Assembly: GCF_003259845.1 (NCBI RefSeq) | Contig: NZ_QLMJ01000019.1 | Coordinates: forward strand, 1 to 64,000 | DNA from: Actinoplanes lutulentus | Lineage (GTDB): Bacteria; Actinomycetota; Actinomycetes; Mycobacteriales; Micromonosporaceae | Direction: 5' to 3' | DNA length: 64,000 bases | Part shown: positions 24,673-34,760 of the stretch, one piece after another | How the letters are laid out: the number at the start of each line of letters is the position of its first letter | Numbering within the stretch: position 1 is the stretch's first letter | Notes under the pieces: model-generated | Told to the model about the DNA's origin: nothing | Seen by the model: the letters and a program-made list of their open reading frames with translations, nothing else | The model's database searches: none | Position numbers and translations under genes: made by a program

Positions 24673-27075
24673 ATGACCACGACCGGCACCACACTCTCGG
24701 ACGACACCCGATCCTTCTCCACTGCGGTGGGTAAGCCGTTGAGTGCTGATGAGCTCCGGCGGATCGACGGGTACTGGCGGGCCGCGAACTATCTGTCCGT
24801 CGGGCAGATCTATCTGATGGGCAACCCGCTGCTGCGCGAGCCGCTGCAACCGGCCCAGGTCAAACCGCGGCTGCTCGGGCACTGGGGCACCACCCCCGGT
24901 TTGAACCTGCTCTACGCTCACCTGTCACGGATCATCGCGGCCCGCGGCCGGGAGGTCATCTACGTGACCGGGCCCGGCCACGGCGGCCCCGGTCTGGTCG
25001 CGAACACCTGGCTGGAAGGCACCTACTCCGAGATCTACCCGCGGATCTCCCAGGACCTCATCGGCATGCAGCGGCTGTTCACCCAGTTCTCGTTCCCCGG
25101 CGGCATCCCCTCGCACGTCGCACCCGAGACCCCTGGCTCGATCCACGAGGGCGGCGAACTCGGCTACTCGCTGTCGCACGCCTACGGCGCCGCCCTGGAC
25201 AACCCGGACCTGGTCGTCGCCTGTGTGATCGGCGACGGTGAGGCCGAGACCGGGCCCCTGGCCGCGTCGTGGCATTCGAACAAGTTCCTCGACCCGGTCG
25301 GCGACGGTGCGGTCCTGCCGATCCTGCACCTCAACGGCTACAAGATCGCCAACCCGACGGTCCTCGCGCGCATCGGCGACACCGAGCTCAAGGCTCTTCT
25401 CGAGGGGTACGGTCACAAGCCCTACCTGGTCGCCGGCGACGACCCGAATACCGTCCACCAGCTGCTCGCCGCCACCCTCGACACGGTGTTCGACGAGATC
25501 ACCGAGATTCAGCGGGCCGCCCGCGAGGACGGTGTCACCGACCGGCCGCGCTGGCCGATGATCGTGCTGCGTACCCCGAAGGGCTGGACCGGCCCTAAGG
25601 TCGTTGACGGCCTGCAGGTGGAGGGGACCTGGCGTGCCCACCAGGTGCCGCTGACCGCGGCCCGCGACGATGCCGCGCACCTCGACGCCCTGCACACCTG
25701 GATGACCTCCTACCGGCCCGAGGAACTGTTCGACACCGGCGGCGCCCCGCAGTCCTGGGTCGTCGACTGGCTGCCGAGCGGTGACCTGCGTATGTCGGCG
25801 AATCCGCACGCCAACGGCGGCCGGTTCCCCCGGGATCTGGAGTTACCCGCGTTCCGTGACTACGCGGTCAAGGCCGGCGAGACCGCCGAGGCGACCCGAG
25901 TGCTGGGCGGCTGGCTGCGCGACGTGATGACCGCCAACGCCGTACACCGCAATTTCCGGCTGGTCGGGCCCGACGAGACCGAGTCGAACCGGCTCGGCGC
26001 GGTCCTCGACACCACCGGTAAAGCCTGGCAGGCGCGGGTCGACGAGGTCGACCTGCATCTGGACCGGCACGGCCGGGTGATGGAGATCCTGTCCGAGACC
26101 ACCTGTCAGGGCTGGCTGGAGGGCTATCTGCTGACCGGCCGGCACGGCCTGTTCTCCTGCTACGAGGCGTTCGTCCACATCGTCGACTCGATGTTCAACC
26201 AACACGCCAAATGGCTGCGAACGACCCGGCAGCTCGGCTGGCGCCACCCCATCCCGTCGCTGAACTACCTGCTCACCTCACACGTGTGGCGCCAAGACCA
26301 TAACGGCACCTCCCACCAGGACCCCGGCTTTATCGACCACGTCGTCAACAAGAAGGCCGAGGTCGTCCGGGTCTACCTGCCGCCGGACGCCAACACCCTG
26401 CTCTCGGTGGCCGACCACTGCTTGCGCAGCCGCGACTACATCAACGTCATCGTCGCCGGCAAACAACCCGCACCGACCTGGCTCGACATGGACAACGCCA
26501 CCCTGCACTGCGCCCGCGGCCTCGGCATCTGGGACTGGGCGAGCAACGACGACGGCGACCCCGACGTCGTGCTGGCCGCCGCCGGCGACGTACCGACCAT
26601 GGAGGTCCTCGCCGCGACCGACCTGCTGAGGCGGCATCTGCCCGACCTGAAGGTCCGGGTGGTCAACGTCGTCGACCTGATGCGCCTGCAACCGGTCTCC
26701 GAACACCCGCACGGCCTGCCGGACCCCGAGTTCGACGCCATCTTCACCACCGACCGGCCGGTCATCATGGCCTACCACGGCTACCCATGGCTGATCCACC
26801 GCCTGACCTACCGGCGCACCAACCACCACAACCTGCACGTGCGCGGCTACAAGGAGGAAGGCACCACGACCACGCCGTTCGACATGCTCGTCGTCAACGA
26901 CATGGACCGCTTCCACCTCGTCATGGACGTCATCGACCGGGTCCCCGGCCTCGCCCGCAAAGCTGCAGTCCTGCGCCAGCAGATGGTCGACAAACGCGCC
27001 GAACACCGCGCATACGTCCGCCGCACCGGCGAAGACCTACCCGAAATCCGCGACTGGACCTGGCCCGCGGGATAG
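24673..27075 (+). CDS. xfp: Xylulose-5-phosphate/fructose-6-phosphate phosphoketolase
   Basis: This roughly 800-residue thiamine-diphosphate enzyme splits xylulose 5-phosphate and/or fructose 6-phosphate with phosphate into acetyl phosphate and an aldose phosphate. The sequence shows the N-terminal TPP-binding part (GHWGTTPGLNLLYAHLSRII, TGPGHGGPGLVANTWLEG, then the GDGEAETGPLAASWHSNKF motif). The pyrimidine-binding and C-terminal parts follow (LFSCYEAFVHIVDSMFNQHA, then a VWRQDHNGTSHQDPGF segment). Length fits the family. I prefer the ATG at 24673, preceded by AGGAAGG; a TTG at 24601 overlapping the SPFH stop is the alternative. With the stress proteins around it, it may supply acetyl phosphate/ATP when respiration is limited. 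Confidence 0.93.
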   Translation: MTTTGTTLSDDTRSFSTAVGKPLSADELRRIDGYWRAANYLSVGQIYLMGNPLLREPLQPAQVKPRLLGHWGTTPGLNLLYAHLSRIIAARGREVIYVTGPGHGGPGLVANTWLEGTYSEIYPRISQDLIGMQRLFTQFSFPGGIPSHVAPETPGSIHEGGELGYSLSHAYGAALDNPDLVVACVIGDGEAETGPLAASWHSNKFLDPVGDGAVLPILHLNGYKIANPTVLARIGDTELKALLEGYGHKPYLVAGDDPNTVHQLLAATLDTVFDEITEIQRAAREDGVTDRPRWPMIVLRTPKGWTGPKVVDGLQVEGTWRAHQVPLTAARDDAAHLDALHTWMTSYRPEELFDTGGAPQSWVVDWLPSGDLRMSANPHANGGRFPRDLELPAFRDYAVKAGETAEATRVLGGWLRDVMTANAVHRNFRLVGPDETESNRLGAVLDTTGKAWQARVDEVDLHLDRHGRVMEILSETTCQGWLEGYLLTGRHGLFSCYEAFVHIVDSMFNQHAKWLRTTRQLGWRHPIPSLNYLLTSHVWRQDHNGTSHQDPGFIDHVVNKKAEVVRVYLPPDANTLLSVADHCLRSRDYINVIVAGKQPAPTWLDMDNATLHCARGLGIWDWASNDDGDPDVVLAAAGDVPTMEVLAATDLLRRHLPDLKVRVVNVVDLMRLQPVSEHPHGLPDPEFDAIFTTDRPVIMAYHGYPWLIHRLTYRRTNHHNLHVRGYKEEGTTTTPFDMLVVNDMDRFHLVMDVIDRVPGLARKAAVLRQQMVDKRAEHRAYVRRTGEDLPEIRDWTWPAG

Positions 27076-27126
27076 CCGCAGCACGCCCAGTCGCCGCTCA
27101 GCTCAGCACAGCACAAGGAGACAACG

Positions 27127-28119
27127 ATGACTTCCACACCGACCGTCGACGCCGGGGCGGTGGCCAGGGCGCTGACAAACGCAGCCACCACGGCGAGCCA
27201 CGCCCCGTCGATCCACAACACCCAACCGTGGCGGTGGCGGGCACACAGCGATCACCTCGACCTGTTCCTCGACGACAGCCGCGCCTTGCCGGTCACCGAC
27301 CCGGACCGCCGTCTGGCGATCCTGAGCTGCGGCGCCGCCCTGCATCACGCCCTGATCAGCCTGGCCGCGGACGGCCAGCACACCACCCTGACCCGGCTGC
27401 CCGACACTGCCAGACCCGGGCACCTCGCGACCATAAGAGTCGACGCCCAGGTCCCGGTCGAGCCGGCGGCGATCCGGAGCCTGCAAACCGTCGCCCTGCG
27501 CCACACCGACCGCCGGACGGTGAGCAGTGTGGCGGTCGACGCGGACAACCTGCGGACAATCGTCGCCGCAGCCGCGTCGCAGCAGACGCTGCTGCACGTG
27601 CTGCGCCCACGCCAGGTCCTCGACCTCGCCGCCGCCTCGGACCACGCCCAGCGCATCGAGTCCGACGACGAGGCCTGGCAGGAAGAACTGCATTTCTGGA
27701 CCGGTGGTACCCGACCTCTGGGCACCGGCATCCCCGCCACGGCCATCCCGGACAAGGCATCGCAGACGACGGTGCCCGGCCGCGACTTCGGCCACCCCGG
27801 CGACATGGACATCGCAGACACCCATGACCGGACAGCAGTCTTCGCGATCCTCTACGGCCCCGGAGACGATGACCTCGACTGGCTACGCGCCGGCGAGGCC
27901 CTGTCCGCGGCGTGGCTCAAGGCCATCGAACTCGGTGTCTCGGTGCTGCCGTCGAGCGCCACCATCGAGGTCGCCACCACCCGCGAAACCGTCCGGCAAC
28001 TGCTGTCCGGCCTCGGCCACCCGTACCTCATCCTCCGGTTCGCGGTCCTCGACGCCGACACCGCCGGCCCGGCACACACGCCACGCCTGCCGACGGACAA
28101 GACCATCGAACACCGGTGA
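27127..28119 (+). CDS. Acg-like FMN-binding nitroreductase-family protein
   Basis: This 330-residue protein belongs to the Acg branch of the nitroreductase family. It carries the ASHAPSIHNTQPWRWRAHSD motif near the N-terminus, where Acg and Rv3131 from Mycobacterium bind FMN. Further family features are DPDRRLAILSCGAALHHAL, a VALRHTDRRTV segment, and a late GEALSAAWLKAIELGVSVLP helix that may lie over the flavin. Acg proteins often lack enzymatic nitroreductase activity and may sequester FMN. The start is preceded by AGGAGA, 52 bp after the phosphoketolase gene, so the two are probably co-transcribed. In mycobacteria this family is controlled by DosR. Confidence 0.88.
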   Translation: MTSTPTVDAGAVARALTNAATTASHAPSIHNTQPWRWRAHSDHLDLFLDDSRALPVTDPDRRLAILSCGAALHHALISLAADGQHTTLTRLPDTARPGHLATIRVDAQVPVEPAAIRSLQTVALRHTDRRTVSSVAVDADNLRTIVAAAASQQTLLHVLRPRQVLDLAAASDHAQRIESDDEAWQEELHFWTGGTRPLGTGIPATAIPDKASQTTVPGRDFGHPGDMDIADTHDRTAVFAILYGPGDDDLDWLRAGEALSAAWLKAIELGVSVLPSSATIEVATTRETVRQLLSGLGHPYLILRFAVLDADTAGPAHTPRLPTDKTIEHR

Positions 28120-28198
28120 CACGGCAAGGACCGGCTCGGCCCGCCCACCGTTACGGCGAGGCGGCGGACCCGCCCGCTCGCAGGAACGGACGATCAGA

Positions 28199-30829
28199 AT
28201 GAGACATACCATCGACCCTGAACGCCACGCCCCGGCGAGCGGCGCCACCAGCGTCGACGCACTGCCACGACCAGCGGAAACACCCGGCGGGCTCTCCTCG
28301 GCTCAGGCGGCGGACCGGCTGGTACGCGACGGCGGCAACGTGCTGCCGGCCCGCCGCCCGCCGCCGCTGTGGCGCCGCGTCGTGTCGCAACTGCGTGACC
28401 CTCTCGTGCTGGTCCTGCTCGCCGCCGCCGGGTTCACGCTGGCTACCGCCGACTTCACCGACGCGTCGGTGATCCTGTTCGTGATCGTCGTGAACACCAC
28501 GGTCGGGGTGATCCAGGAGGTCAAAGCCGAGCGGGCGATCTCCGCGCTGTCCGCGCTGACCGCACCCGCCGCCCGGGTGATACGCGACGGCGAACAACGT
28601 GAGGTGCCCGCCGCGGACCTGGTTGTCGGTGACCTTCTCGTCCTCGCTGAAGGCGACATCGTGCCCGCCGACGCCCACGTCGTCGAGGCCAGCGCCCTGC
28701 TGATCGACGAAGCAGCGCTCACCGGCGAATCCGCGCCCGTCGACAAGACCGCCGGCCCGGACGGCCCGGCGGCGGACGTATCCGCGGGAACCGTGGTCGT
28801 CCGCGGGCGCGGACAGGCCCTCATCACCGCGACCGGCGCAGCCAGCGCCATGGGACGCATCGCCGCCATGATGACCGCCGCCCCCGCCATGACCCCCCTG
28901 CAACGCCGCCTCGCCGGAGTCGGCCGGCTCCTCGCAGCCGGAGCCCTGGTCCTGTGCGCCGTCGTCCTGGCCTTCGGCGTGTTCCGCGGACAGCCGCTCC
29001 AGTTGATGATCGTCACCGCGATCACCCTGGTCGTCGCAGCCGTCCCCGAATCGCTTCCGGCCGTCGTCACGCTCAGCCTCGCGCTCGGCGCCCGCCGGAT
29101 GACCGCCCGCAACGCCGTCATCCGGCGACTGCCCGCCGTCGAGACCCTCGGCTCGGTCACCGTCCTGGCCACCGACAAGACCGGCACCCTCACCGAAGGT
29201 CAGATGGTCCTGCGCCGGCTGTGGACCCCCGCTGGAGAAGCCCAGGTCGACGGGTCCGGCTACGCGCCACACGGCGACATCCGCCGCAACGGCACGGTCG
29301 TGGCCGGCGATGACGTCCCCGACCTGTCGCAGCTGCTGCGAGCCGCGGTGCTGTGCAACGACGGCTCCCTGCACGCGCCGGACGGCGACGACCCGGACTG
29401 GTTGCCGGTCGGCGACCCCACCGAGGTCGCCCTGCTCACCGCCGCCGCGAAACTCGGCATCGACCGCGAAACCCTGCACGCCCAGCTGCCCCGCATCGGT
29501 GAGGAACCGTTCGACAGCGTCCGCAAACGCATGTCCACCACCCACCAGCTCCCTGACGGCGCGACCCGGATCGTCTGCAAAGGCGCACCCGAAGCAATCC
29601 TGCAAAAGGCAGTCCTCGCCGACCCCACGGAGCTGATCGACCTCGCGGCGGCTCGCGCGGACGCGCTCGCCGGCGACGGTTACCGGGTCCTCGCGGTGGC
29701 CCAGGCCGACCACGCACCATCCGACGCTCCGGGCGCCCCGGAACGAGGCCTGACCCTGCTCGGCCTCGTCGCGATCCTCGACCCGCCCCGAGCGTCGGCC
29801 GCCGCGACCATCGCCGCGTGTCAACGTGCGGGCATCACCCCCGTCCTGATCACCGGTGACCACCCGGCCACCGCCGGCGCGATCGCCGTCGAGCTCGGCA
29901 TCATCGGCGCCGGCGACGACGTGGTCGACTGCCGTACCGCCGAGCCCGGCGCATGCGCCGGACAAGGCGCGCGGGTCTTCGCCCGGGCGACCCCGCAGCA
30001 GAAGGTCGCCATCATCGACGCCCTGCGCGCCACCGGGCAGGTCGTCGCGATGACCGGCGACGGCGTCAACGACGGCCCCGCCCTGCACCGCGCCGACATC
30101 GGCGTCGCCATGGGCAAACGCGGCACCGAAGTCGCCCGCCAAGCCGCCGACCTGGTCCTGGCCGACGACGAACTCGCCACCGTCGTCGCCGCCGCCGAAG
30201 AAGGCCGCCGCGTCTACGCCAACATCCGCCGCTTCCTGCTCTACGCCCTGTCCGGCGGCGCCGCCGAGATCGCCGTCATGCTGGCCGGACCGTTCGTCGG
30301 CCTGGCGCTGCCGCTGCTGCCCGCGCAGATCCTCTGGATCAACCTGATCACCCACGGCCTGCCGGGCCTCGCCCTGGGCAGCGAACCCGTCGACCGAGAT
30401 GTCATGGACAAGCCGCCGCGGCCGCCGTCCGAGACGATCCTCGGCGCCGGACTCTGGCAACGCATCCTGCGCGTCGGCACGGTCATCTCCGCGGTCACCA
30501 TCGGCGTCGGCGTCTGGGCGCACGCCACCGACCGGCCGTGGCAGACCCTGACCTTCCTGGCCCTCGGCGTCACCCAGCTCGCCGTCGCCCTCGGCTCCCG
30601 GGCCCGGCCCGGCACCCGCGCCAACCCGATGCTGCTCGCCGCCGTCGCCGCCGCGCTCGCCCTGCAACTCGCTGGCATCTACCTGCCGCCCCTGCAGTCC
30701 CTGCTGGGCACCCAGCCGCTGGCGATCACCGACCTGCTCATCGTCACCGCCCTCGCGAGCCTCGGCTACGCCGCGATCCGCCTCGACCGGCGCGTGCACA
30801 CCACCGAACGCCCGCCACCCACACCATGA
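28199..30829 (+). CDS. P-type cation-transporting ATPase (type II, CtpF-like)
   Basis: This 876-residue ion pump has all core motifs. LTGES lies in the actuator, AAVPESLPAVVTLSLALG in helix 4 (type II, Ca2+/Na+-pump style rather than the CPx heavy-metal type), DKTGTLT with the phosphorylated Asp326, KGAPEAIL in the nucleotide domain, and MTGDGVNDGPALHRADIGVA in the hinge. A full set of C-terminal helices follows. ATG 28199 is the natural start; the open frame extends far upstream, but that part is antisense or out-of-frame noise within the nitroreductase gene. The gene lies about 80 bp after the Acg-like gene. Ion specificity cannot be read with confidence. It is the intact counterpart of the deleted ATPase at 19750-21415. 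Confidence 0.92.
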   Translation: MRHTIDPERHAPASGATSVDALPRPAETPGGLSSAQAADRLVRDGGNVLPARRPPPLWRRVVSQLRDPLVLVLLAAAGFTLATADFTDASVILFVIVVNTTVGVIQEVKAERAISALSALTAPAARVIRDGEQREVPAADLVVGDLLVLAEGDIVPADAHVVEASALLIDEAALTGESAPVDKTAGPDGPAADVSAGTVVVRGRGQALITATGAASAMGRIAAMMTAAPAMTPLQRRLAGVGRLLAAGALVLCAVVLAFGVFRGQPLQLMIVTAITLVVAAVPESLPAVVTLSLALGARRMTARNAVIRRLPAVETLGSVTVLATDKTGTLTEGQMVLRRLWTPAGEAQVDGSGYAPHGDIRRNGTVVAGDDVPDLSQLLRAAVLCNDGSLHAPDGDDPDWLPVGDPTEVALLTAAAKLGIDRETLHAQLPRIGEEPFDSVRKRMSTTHQLPDGATRIVCKGAPEAILQKAVLADPTELIDLAAARADALAGDGYRVLAVAQADHAPSDAPGAPERGLTLLGLVAILDPPRASAAATIAACQRAGITPVLITGDHPATAGAIAVELGIIGAGDDVVDCRTAEPGACAGQGARVFARATPQQKVAIIDALRATGQVVAMTGDGVNDGPALHRADIGVAMGKRGTEVARQAADLVLADDELATVVAAAEEGRRVYANIRRFLLYALSGGAAEIAVMLAGPFVGLALPLLPAQILWINLITHGLPGLALGSEPVDRDVMDKPPRPPSETILGAGLWQRILRVGTVISAVTIGVGVWAHATDRPWQTLTFLALGVTQLAVALGSRARPGTRANPMLLAAVAAALALQLAGIYLPPLQSLLGTQPLAITDLLIVTALASLGYAAIRLDRRVHTTERPPPTP

Positions 30830-30887
30830 CCTCGACACGCACGGCCGACCCGGTCGTGTCCCTTTGAACAGAGCGCAGGAGACAACC

Positions 30888-31739
30888 ATGGCCGGCCCAC
30901 CGATCCTCGTCGGCGTCGACGGATCCGCCCCCAGCCTCACCGCAGTCGACCTGGCCATCCGCGAAGCAGCCCTCCGCGACCGGGCAGTCCGGCTCGTGTT
31001 CGGCGACATCTGGGCCGACCACCCCGCCTGGGCCGGCAACGACCCGGACGCTGATCTCGCCGCCGGGCTGCTGTCCGAACCGCAACAGGCCATCCGGGAC
31101 GCCACCGACCGTGCTGCCGCCGCGCAGGTCCCGGTAACCGGGGAGATCCTGACCGGTGACCCGGCCACGGTCCTCATCCGCGAATCCGCCCACACCGACC
31201 TGCTCGTGATCGGACACCGCGGCCGGGGAGGGTTCGCCGAACTGCTGCTGGGCTCCGTGGCGATCAAGGTCTCCGCGCACGCCGCCTGTCCCGTCACGAT
31301 CACCCGAGGCCCTGCACCGGATAACGGCGACGTTCTCGTCGGTGTGGACGGCTCCGCCTCCGACGACGCCCCACTCGCCTTCGCCTTTCACGAGGCAGCC
31401 CTGCGCGGCGCCAACCTGCGAGCACTGCACGCGTGGGACCGGCCCCATCTGAGCAGCCCTGGGTTGCTGCTTCAGTACGACACCGGTCCGGAGAGCGCCG
31501 CACACGCCCAGCTGCTGACCGACGCCGTGCAGGACTGGGCCCGCAAGTACCCCGACGTCACGATGCACCGGGAACTCACTACCGGCCGCCCCGCCGACGC
31601 CATCGTCGACGCCAGCCGGAACGCCCAACTCGTCGTCCTCGGTGCCCGCGGACACGCGCAGCTGCCCGGCCGGCGCCTCGGCTCGGTCACTCACACCGTC
31701 CTGCACCACACCGCCTGCCCCGTCGTCATCGTCCGATGA
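30888..31739 (+). CDS. Tandem universal stress protein
   Basis: This 283-residue protein has two USP domains (about residues 1-140 and 148-283). Each carries the ATP-binding signature G-x2-G-x9-G-S: GHRGRGGFAELLLGSVA in the first and GARGHAQLPGRRLGSVT in the second. Both open with the VGVDGS strand-loop and end in ACPV strands. ATG 30888 follows CAGGAGA and begins directly with the first strand (MAGPPILVGVDGS); the frame extends to 30864 without a better signal. Tandem USPs of this type are DosR-controlled in mycobacteria, where one binds ATP and slows growth. It is the first of three consecutive USP genes. Confidence 0.92.
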   Translation: MAGPPILVGVDGSAPSLTAVDLAIREAALRDRAVRLVFGDIWADHPAWAGNDPDADLAAGLLSEPQQAIRDATDRAAAAQVPVTGEILTGDPATVLIRESAHTDLLVIGHRGRGGFAELLLGSVAIKVSAHAACPVTITRGPAPDNGDVLVGVDGSASDDAPLAFAFHEAALRGANLRALHAWDRPHLSSPGLLLQYDTGPESAAHAQLLTDAVQDWARKYPDVTMHRELTTGRPADAIVDASRNAQLVVLGARGHAQLPGRRLGSVTHTVLHHTACPVVIVR

Positions 31740-31866
31740 CCCTCCATCCCACGACGCCGCCACGGACAACCGCTTGCCGACCCGCGACGCCGGATGCCGC
31801 CGCAAAGCAGCAGCAACCGGCCTCATAGACCACCGACCGCGTCACCACACCGATCAGGAGCTGGAC

Positions 31867-32319
31867 ATGACAGACGAAAACGCCGACCGCACCCACCGCA
31901 TCGTCGTCGGAGTCGACGGATCACAGGGTTCAAAGACCGCGTTGACATGGGCCATGAACCAGGCCCACCTGACCGGCGCCACCATCGAAGCCATCACCAC
32001 CTGGCAGGACCCCGCCCAGTTAGGAACGGCCTACGGGTGGACGTCCACCACGTTCGAAGGTGACACCTTCGCCACCACGATGGCCAAGGTCCTCGACGAC
32101 ACCATCGCCGAGGTCACCGCCCAGATGACGCACCCCGTCACGGTGCTCACCCACGTCGTCGAAGGCCACCCCGCCCAGGCCTTGCTGCACGCCGCCGCAG
32201 ACGCAGACCTACTCGTGGTCGGCAGCCGCGGACACGGCACCTTCGCCGGCATCATGCTCGGTTCGGTCAGCCAACGATGCGTACAACACGCACCCTGCCC
32301 CGTCATCGTCGTCCCGTAA
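31867..32319 (+). CDS. Universal stress protein (single domain)
   Basis: This 150-residue single-domain USP starts at ATG 31867 after an AGGAG signal. It has RIVVGVDGSQGSKTALTWAM, an AITTWQDP segment, and the ATP-binding loop GSRGHGTFAGIMLGSVSQ, and ends CPVIVVP. It is the closest relative in the window of the USP at 21429, pointing to duplication with the two copies now in opposite trains. Frames extending upstream to 31642 overlap the previous USP gene and lack coding character. It is probably co-transcribed with the flanking tandem USPs. Confidence 0.9.
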   Translation: MTDENADRTHRIVVGVDGSQGSKTALTWAMNQAHLTGATIEAITTWQDPAQLGTAYGWTSTTFEGDTFATTMAKVLDDTIAEVTAQMTHPVTVLTHVVEGHPAQALLHAAADADLLVVGSRGHGTFAGIMLGSVSQRCVQHAPCPVIVVP

Positions 32320-32454
32320 CCGAATCGAGCAGGATCGCAGCCACATGCGCGGCACGCCGCGAGGCACCAGGCCGAATGTCAGCAGGCGCCGGCCGGTGCG
32401 GCCTGCTGAACCCTGACCACCGCAGTCGAGCCCTAACCACCCGAAAGGTGAGCG

Positions 32455-33345
32455 ATGATCACTGAAGCTGGAGCCGCGGTAGTCGTCGGCGCGGACGGAT
32501 CCGCAAGCAGCCTCGCCGCCATCCGGGCGGCCGCAACTGACGCCGTCGAACGGGGACGACCGCTGCGTATCGTGCACGCCTTCATCTGGGCCGAGCTCAC
32601 CGGTCCTGACGGCGGCACCGTCTACGGACCGCATGACACACGCATGCGAGCCGACGCCGAACGCATCCTTGCCGCGGCTCTCGTCGAAGCTGAAAAGGCC
32701 GCACCGGGTGTCCACGCGACCACAGCCGTCGTGGACGGGAACCCGGCACCAGTGCTGCTCAGCGAGTCCCGCAACGCCGTGCTCCTGGTTATCGGTGACC
32801 GGGGGCTGGACGGATTCCGCAGCCTGCTGCTGGGCTCCGTCGCACTACATCTCACGACCTACGCCGCCTGCCCCGTCCTCGTGATCCGCGGCCGGGAACA
32901 CGCCACCGGGCCCATCATCGTCGGTGTCGACGGCTCAACCGGATCCGAAGCCGCCATCGGATTCGCCATCGAGCAAGCGGCCCGGCGAAAGACCGGCCTG
33001 ACCGCTGTTCGAGCCTGGGATGCCTTCGACGTCTGGGGCCAGAAGGACACCATGCCGCTCGTGTCGGAGCCTGGCGACCTCGAGGCTGAGGAGCACCGCG
33101 TCCTGAGCGAATCGCTCGCCGGCTGGGCGCAGCGATACCCCGAGGTCACCGTCCAGCAGGAAATCGTGCGCGGCCGGGCCGCAACGGTTCTCATCGAACA
33201 ATCACAGCACGCTCAGCTACTGGTCACCGGCGACCGAGGGCGCGGCGGCTTCGCCGGACTACTCCTTGGATCCGTCACCCAAACCGTGCTCCACCACGCC
33301 CACTGCTCCGTGGCCGTCGTGCGGCCGACGCCGGCCACCATTTGA
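32455..33345 (+). CDS. Tandem universal stress protein
   Basis: This 296-residue protein has two USP domains. The first begins AAVVVGADGSASSLAAIRAA and carries GDRGLDGFRSLLLGSVA; the second begins IIVGVDGSTGSEAAIGFAIE and carries GDRGRGGFAGLLLGSVTQ. Both fit the ATP-binding pattern. It is the third USP gene in a row on this strand, 135 bp after the single-domain one. The ATG follows a GAAAGGTGAG signal. Like the other tandem USPs it is a likely stress or dormancy regulator in the cytoplasm. Confidence 0.92.
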   Translation: MITEAGAAVVVGADGSASSLAAIRAAATDAVERGRPLRIVHAFIWAELTGPDGGTVYGPHDTRMRADAERILAAALVEAEKAAPGVHATTAVVDGNPAPVLLSESRNAVLLVIGDRGLDGFRSLLLGSVALHLTTYAACPVLVIRGREHATGPIIVGVDGSTGSEAAIGFAIEQAARRKTGLTAVRAWDAFDVWGQKDTMPLVSEPGDLEAEEHRVLSESLAGWAQRYPEVTVQQEIVRGRAATVLIEQSQHAQLLVTGDRGRGGFAGLLLGSVTQTVLHHAHCSVAVVRPTPATI

Positions 33346-33588
33346 CGCCGAAGTGAACGGGACGTTCTCACGAGTGGCTCCTTCGACGCGGCGGCGATGG
33401 ACGATCGAGTACGCCCTCATCGCGTCGATCGCCTCGCCGATGGCACCCCGCCTGCCCCTTGACGATCCCCTGGGCCTGAACCGATTCGGCGCGGTGCGGC
33501 GTCCTCGTGCTGGTCGAGCAACACCGTCATCGTCACCCGTGCGAATACGAGCTCATGACCGATCCGCGATCAGTTGTAAGAGGTACAC

Positions 33589-34659
33589 ATGATGAGCGAG
33601 CCCGGTCGTGTCGACAGATTCCAGCGTCAACATGCCTGGGCAAGCTTTCCTCTGGCGGTGTTGTACAAATTCTTCGACGACCAGGGCAACTACCTCGCCG
33701 CTTTGATCGCCTACTACGCGTTCGTCTCGATGTTCCCCTTGCTGCTGCTCTCCACGACGATCCTGGGTTACGCCCTGTCAGGCAATCCGGACCTGCAGCA
33801 CCGCATCCTCACCTCGGCGTTGAGCGAGTTCCCGATCGTAGGCAACCAGTTGCAAGAGCCGTCCCGGATCGGCGGCGGTGCGACCGGTCTGGTGATCGGC
33901 GTTCTCGGAGCTCTCTACGGCGGCCTCGGGGTGGCTCAGGCGGTGCAATACGCGATGAACACGACCTGGCGGATCCCGCGCAACAATCGCCCTAACCCGA
34001 TCAAAGCCCGCGGTCGCAGCCTTCTCCTGCTCGGTACGGCCGGGCTGGCCGCCATCGGGACGACCACGCTTTCCGCCTTCGGCAGCGGCAGCGCTGGATC
34101 GCTCGGCGGCGTACTGAAGATCTTCCTACTCGGAGCGGCAGTTCTGATCAACGCGATGATTTTCGTTTTCGCCTTCCGTGTCGCGACCGCACGGCACCTT
34201 TCGGTGAAGGACGTTGCACCCGGCGCGATCGGCGCCGCGGTGGTCTGGCAATTGCTGCAGACCTTCGGAGTGGCCTACGTCGAGCATGTGGTCAAGGGCG
34301 CCAGCGCCACCAACGGCGTGTTCGCGCTGGTACTCGGCCTGCTCGCCTTCTTCTACATCACCGCGGTCGCCGTAGTCCTGTGCGCCGAAATCAACGTCGT
34401 CCGCGTCGAGCAGCTCTTTCCCCGCGCGCTGCTCACCCCGTTCACCGACAACGTCGAACTCACCAGCGGCGACACCCGCGCCTACACCGACCAAGCTGTC
34501 TCACAACGCAGCAAAGGCTTCGAAAACATTGACGTCACCTTCAACAAGCCCACTTTCACTATCGAGGGCCAAGACAACTCGGCCGCTGAAACGACCCGCC
34601 ACCAAGAAGCGGCGCCGCAGGTCACGCGCCCGTCGCCACCCGATCCGTCACGGAATTGA
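33589..34659 (+). CDS. YihY/BrkB-family inner-membrane protein
   Basis: This 356-residue protein has about six membrane helices. The family core is clear: LAALIAYYAFVSMFPLLLLS, a helix with GLVIGVLGALYGGLGVAQAV followed by NTTWRIPRNNRPN, and the late GVFALVLGLLAFFYITAVAV helix with CAEIN. YihY/BrkB proteins are widespread and of unsettled function; once confused with RNase BN, some are proposed transporters. The C-terminal ~75 residues are hydrophilic and probably cytoplasmic. It stands about 240 bp after the last USP gene and may have its own promoter. Confidence 0.88.
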   Translation: MMSEPGRVDRFQRQHAWASFPLAVLYKFFDDQGNYLAALIAYYAFVSMFPLLLLSTTILGYALSGNPDLQHRILTSALSEFPIVGNQLQEPSRIGGGATGLVIGVLGALYGGLGVAQAVQYAMNTTWRIPRNNRPNPIKARGRSLLLLGTAGLAAIGTTTLSAFGSGSAGSLGGVLKIFLLGAAVLINAMIFVFAFRVATARHLSVKDVAPGAIGAAVVWQLLQTFGVAYVEHVVKGASATNGVFALVLGLLAFFYITAVAVVLCAEINVVRVEQLFPRALLTPFTDNVELTSGDTRAYTDQAVSQRSKGFENIDVTFNKPTFTIEGQDNSAAETTRHQEAAPQVTRPSPPDPSRN

Positions 34660-34760
34660 CGACGCCATCTGGCATCGAGTTGGCACTGACCGTCCAATGT
34701 GGCCAGAAAGAGATTGGGGCCTGACCCGCGTCTCCGCAGTCCGACCCGTCTAAATCTTGT

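Noticed and set aside
28151..31303. Antisense 1050-codon frame over the P-type ATPase
   Set aside because: It is a shadow of the plus-strand pump, which has all its motifs in frame. The antisense translation shows no family.
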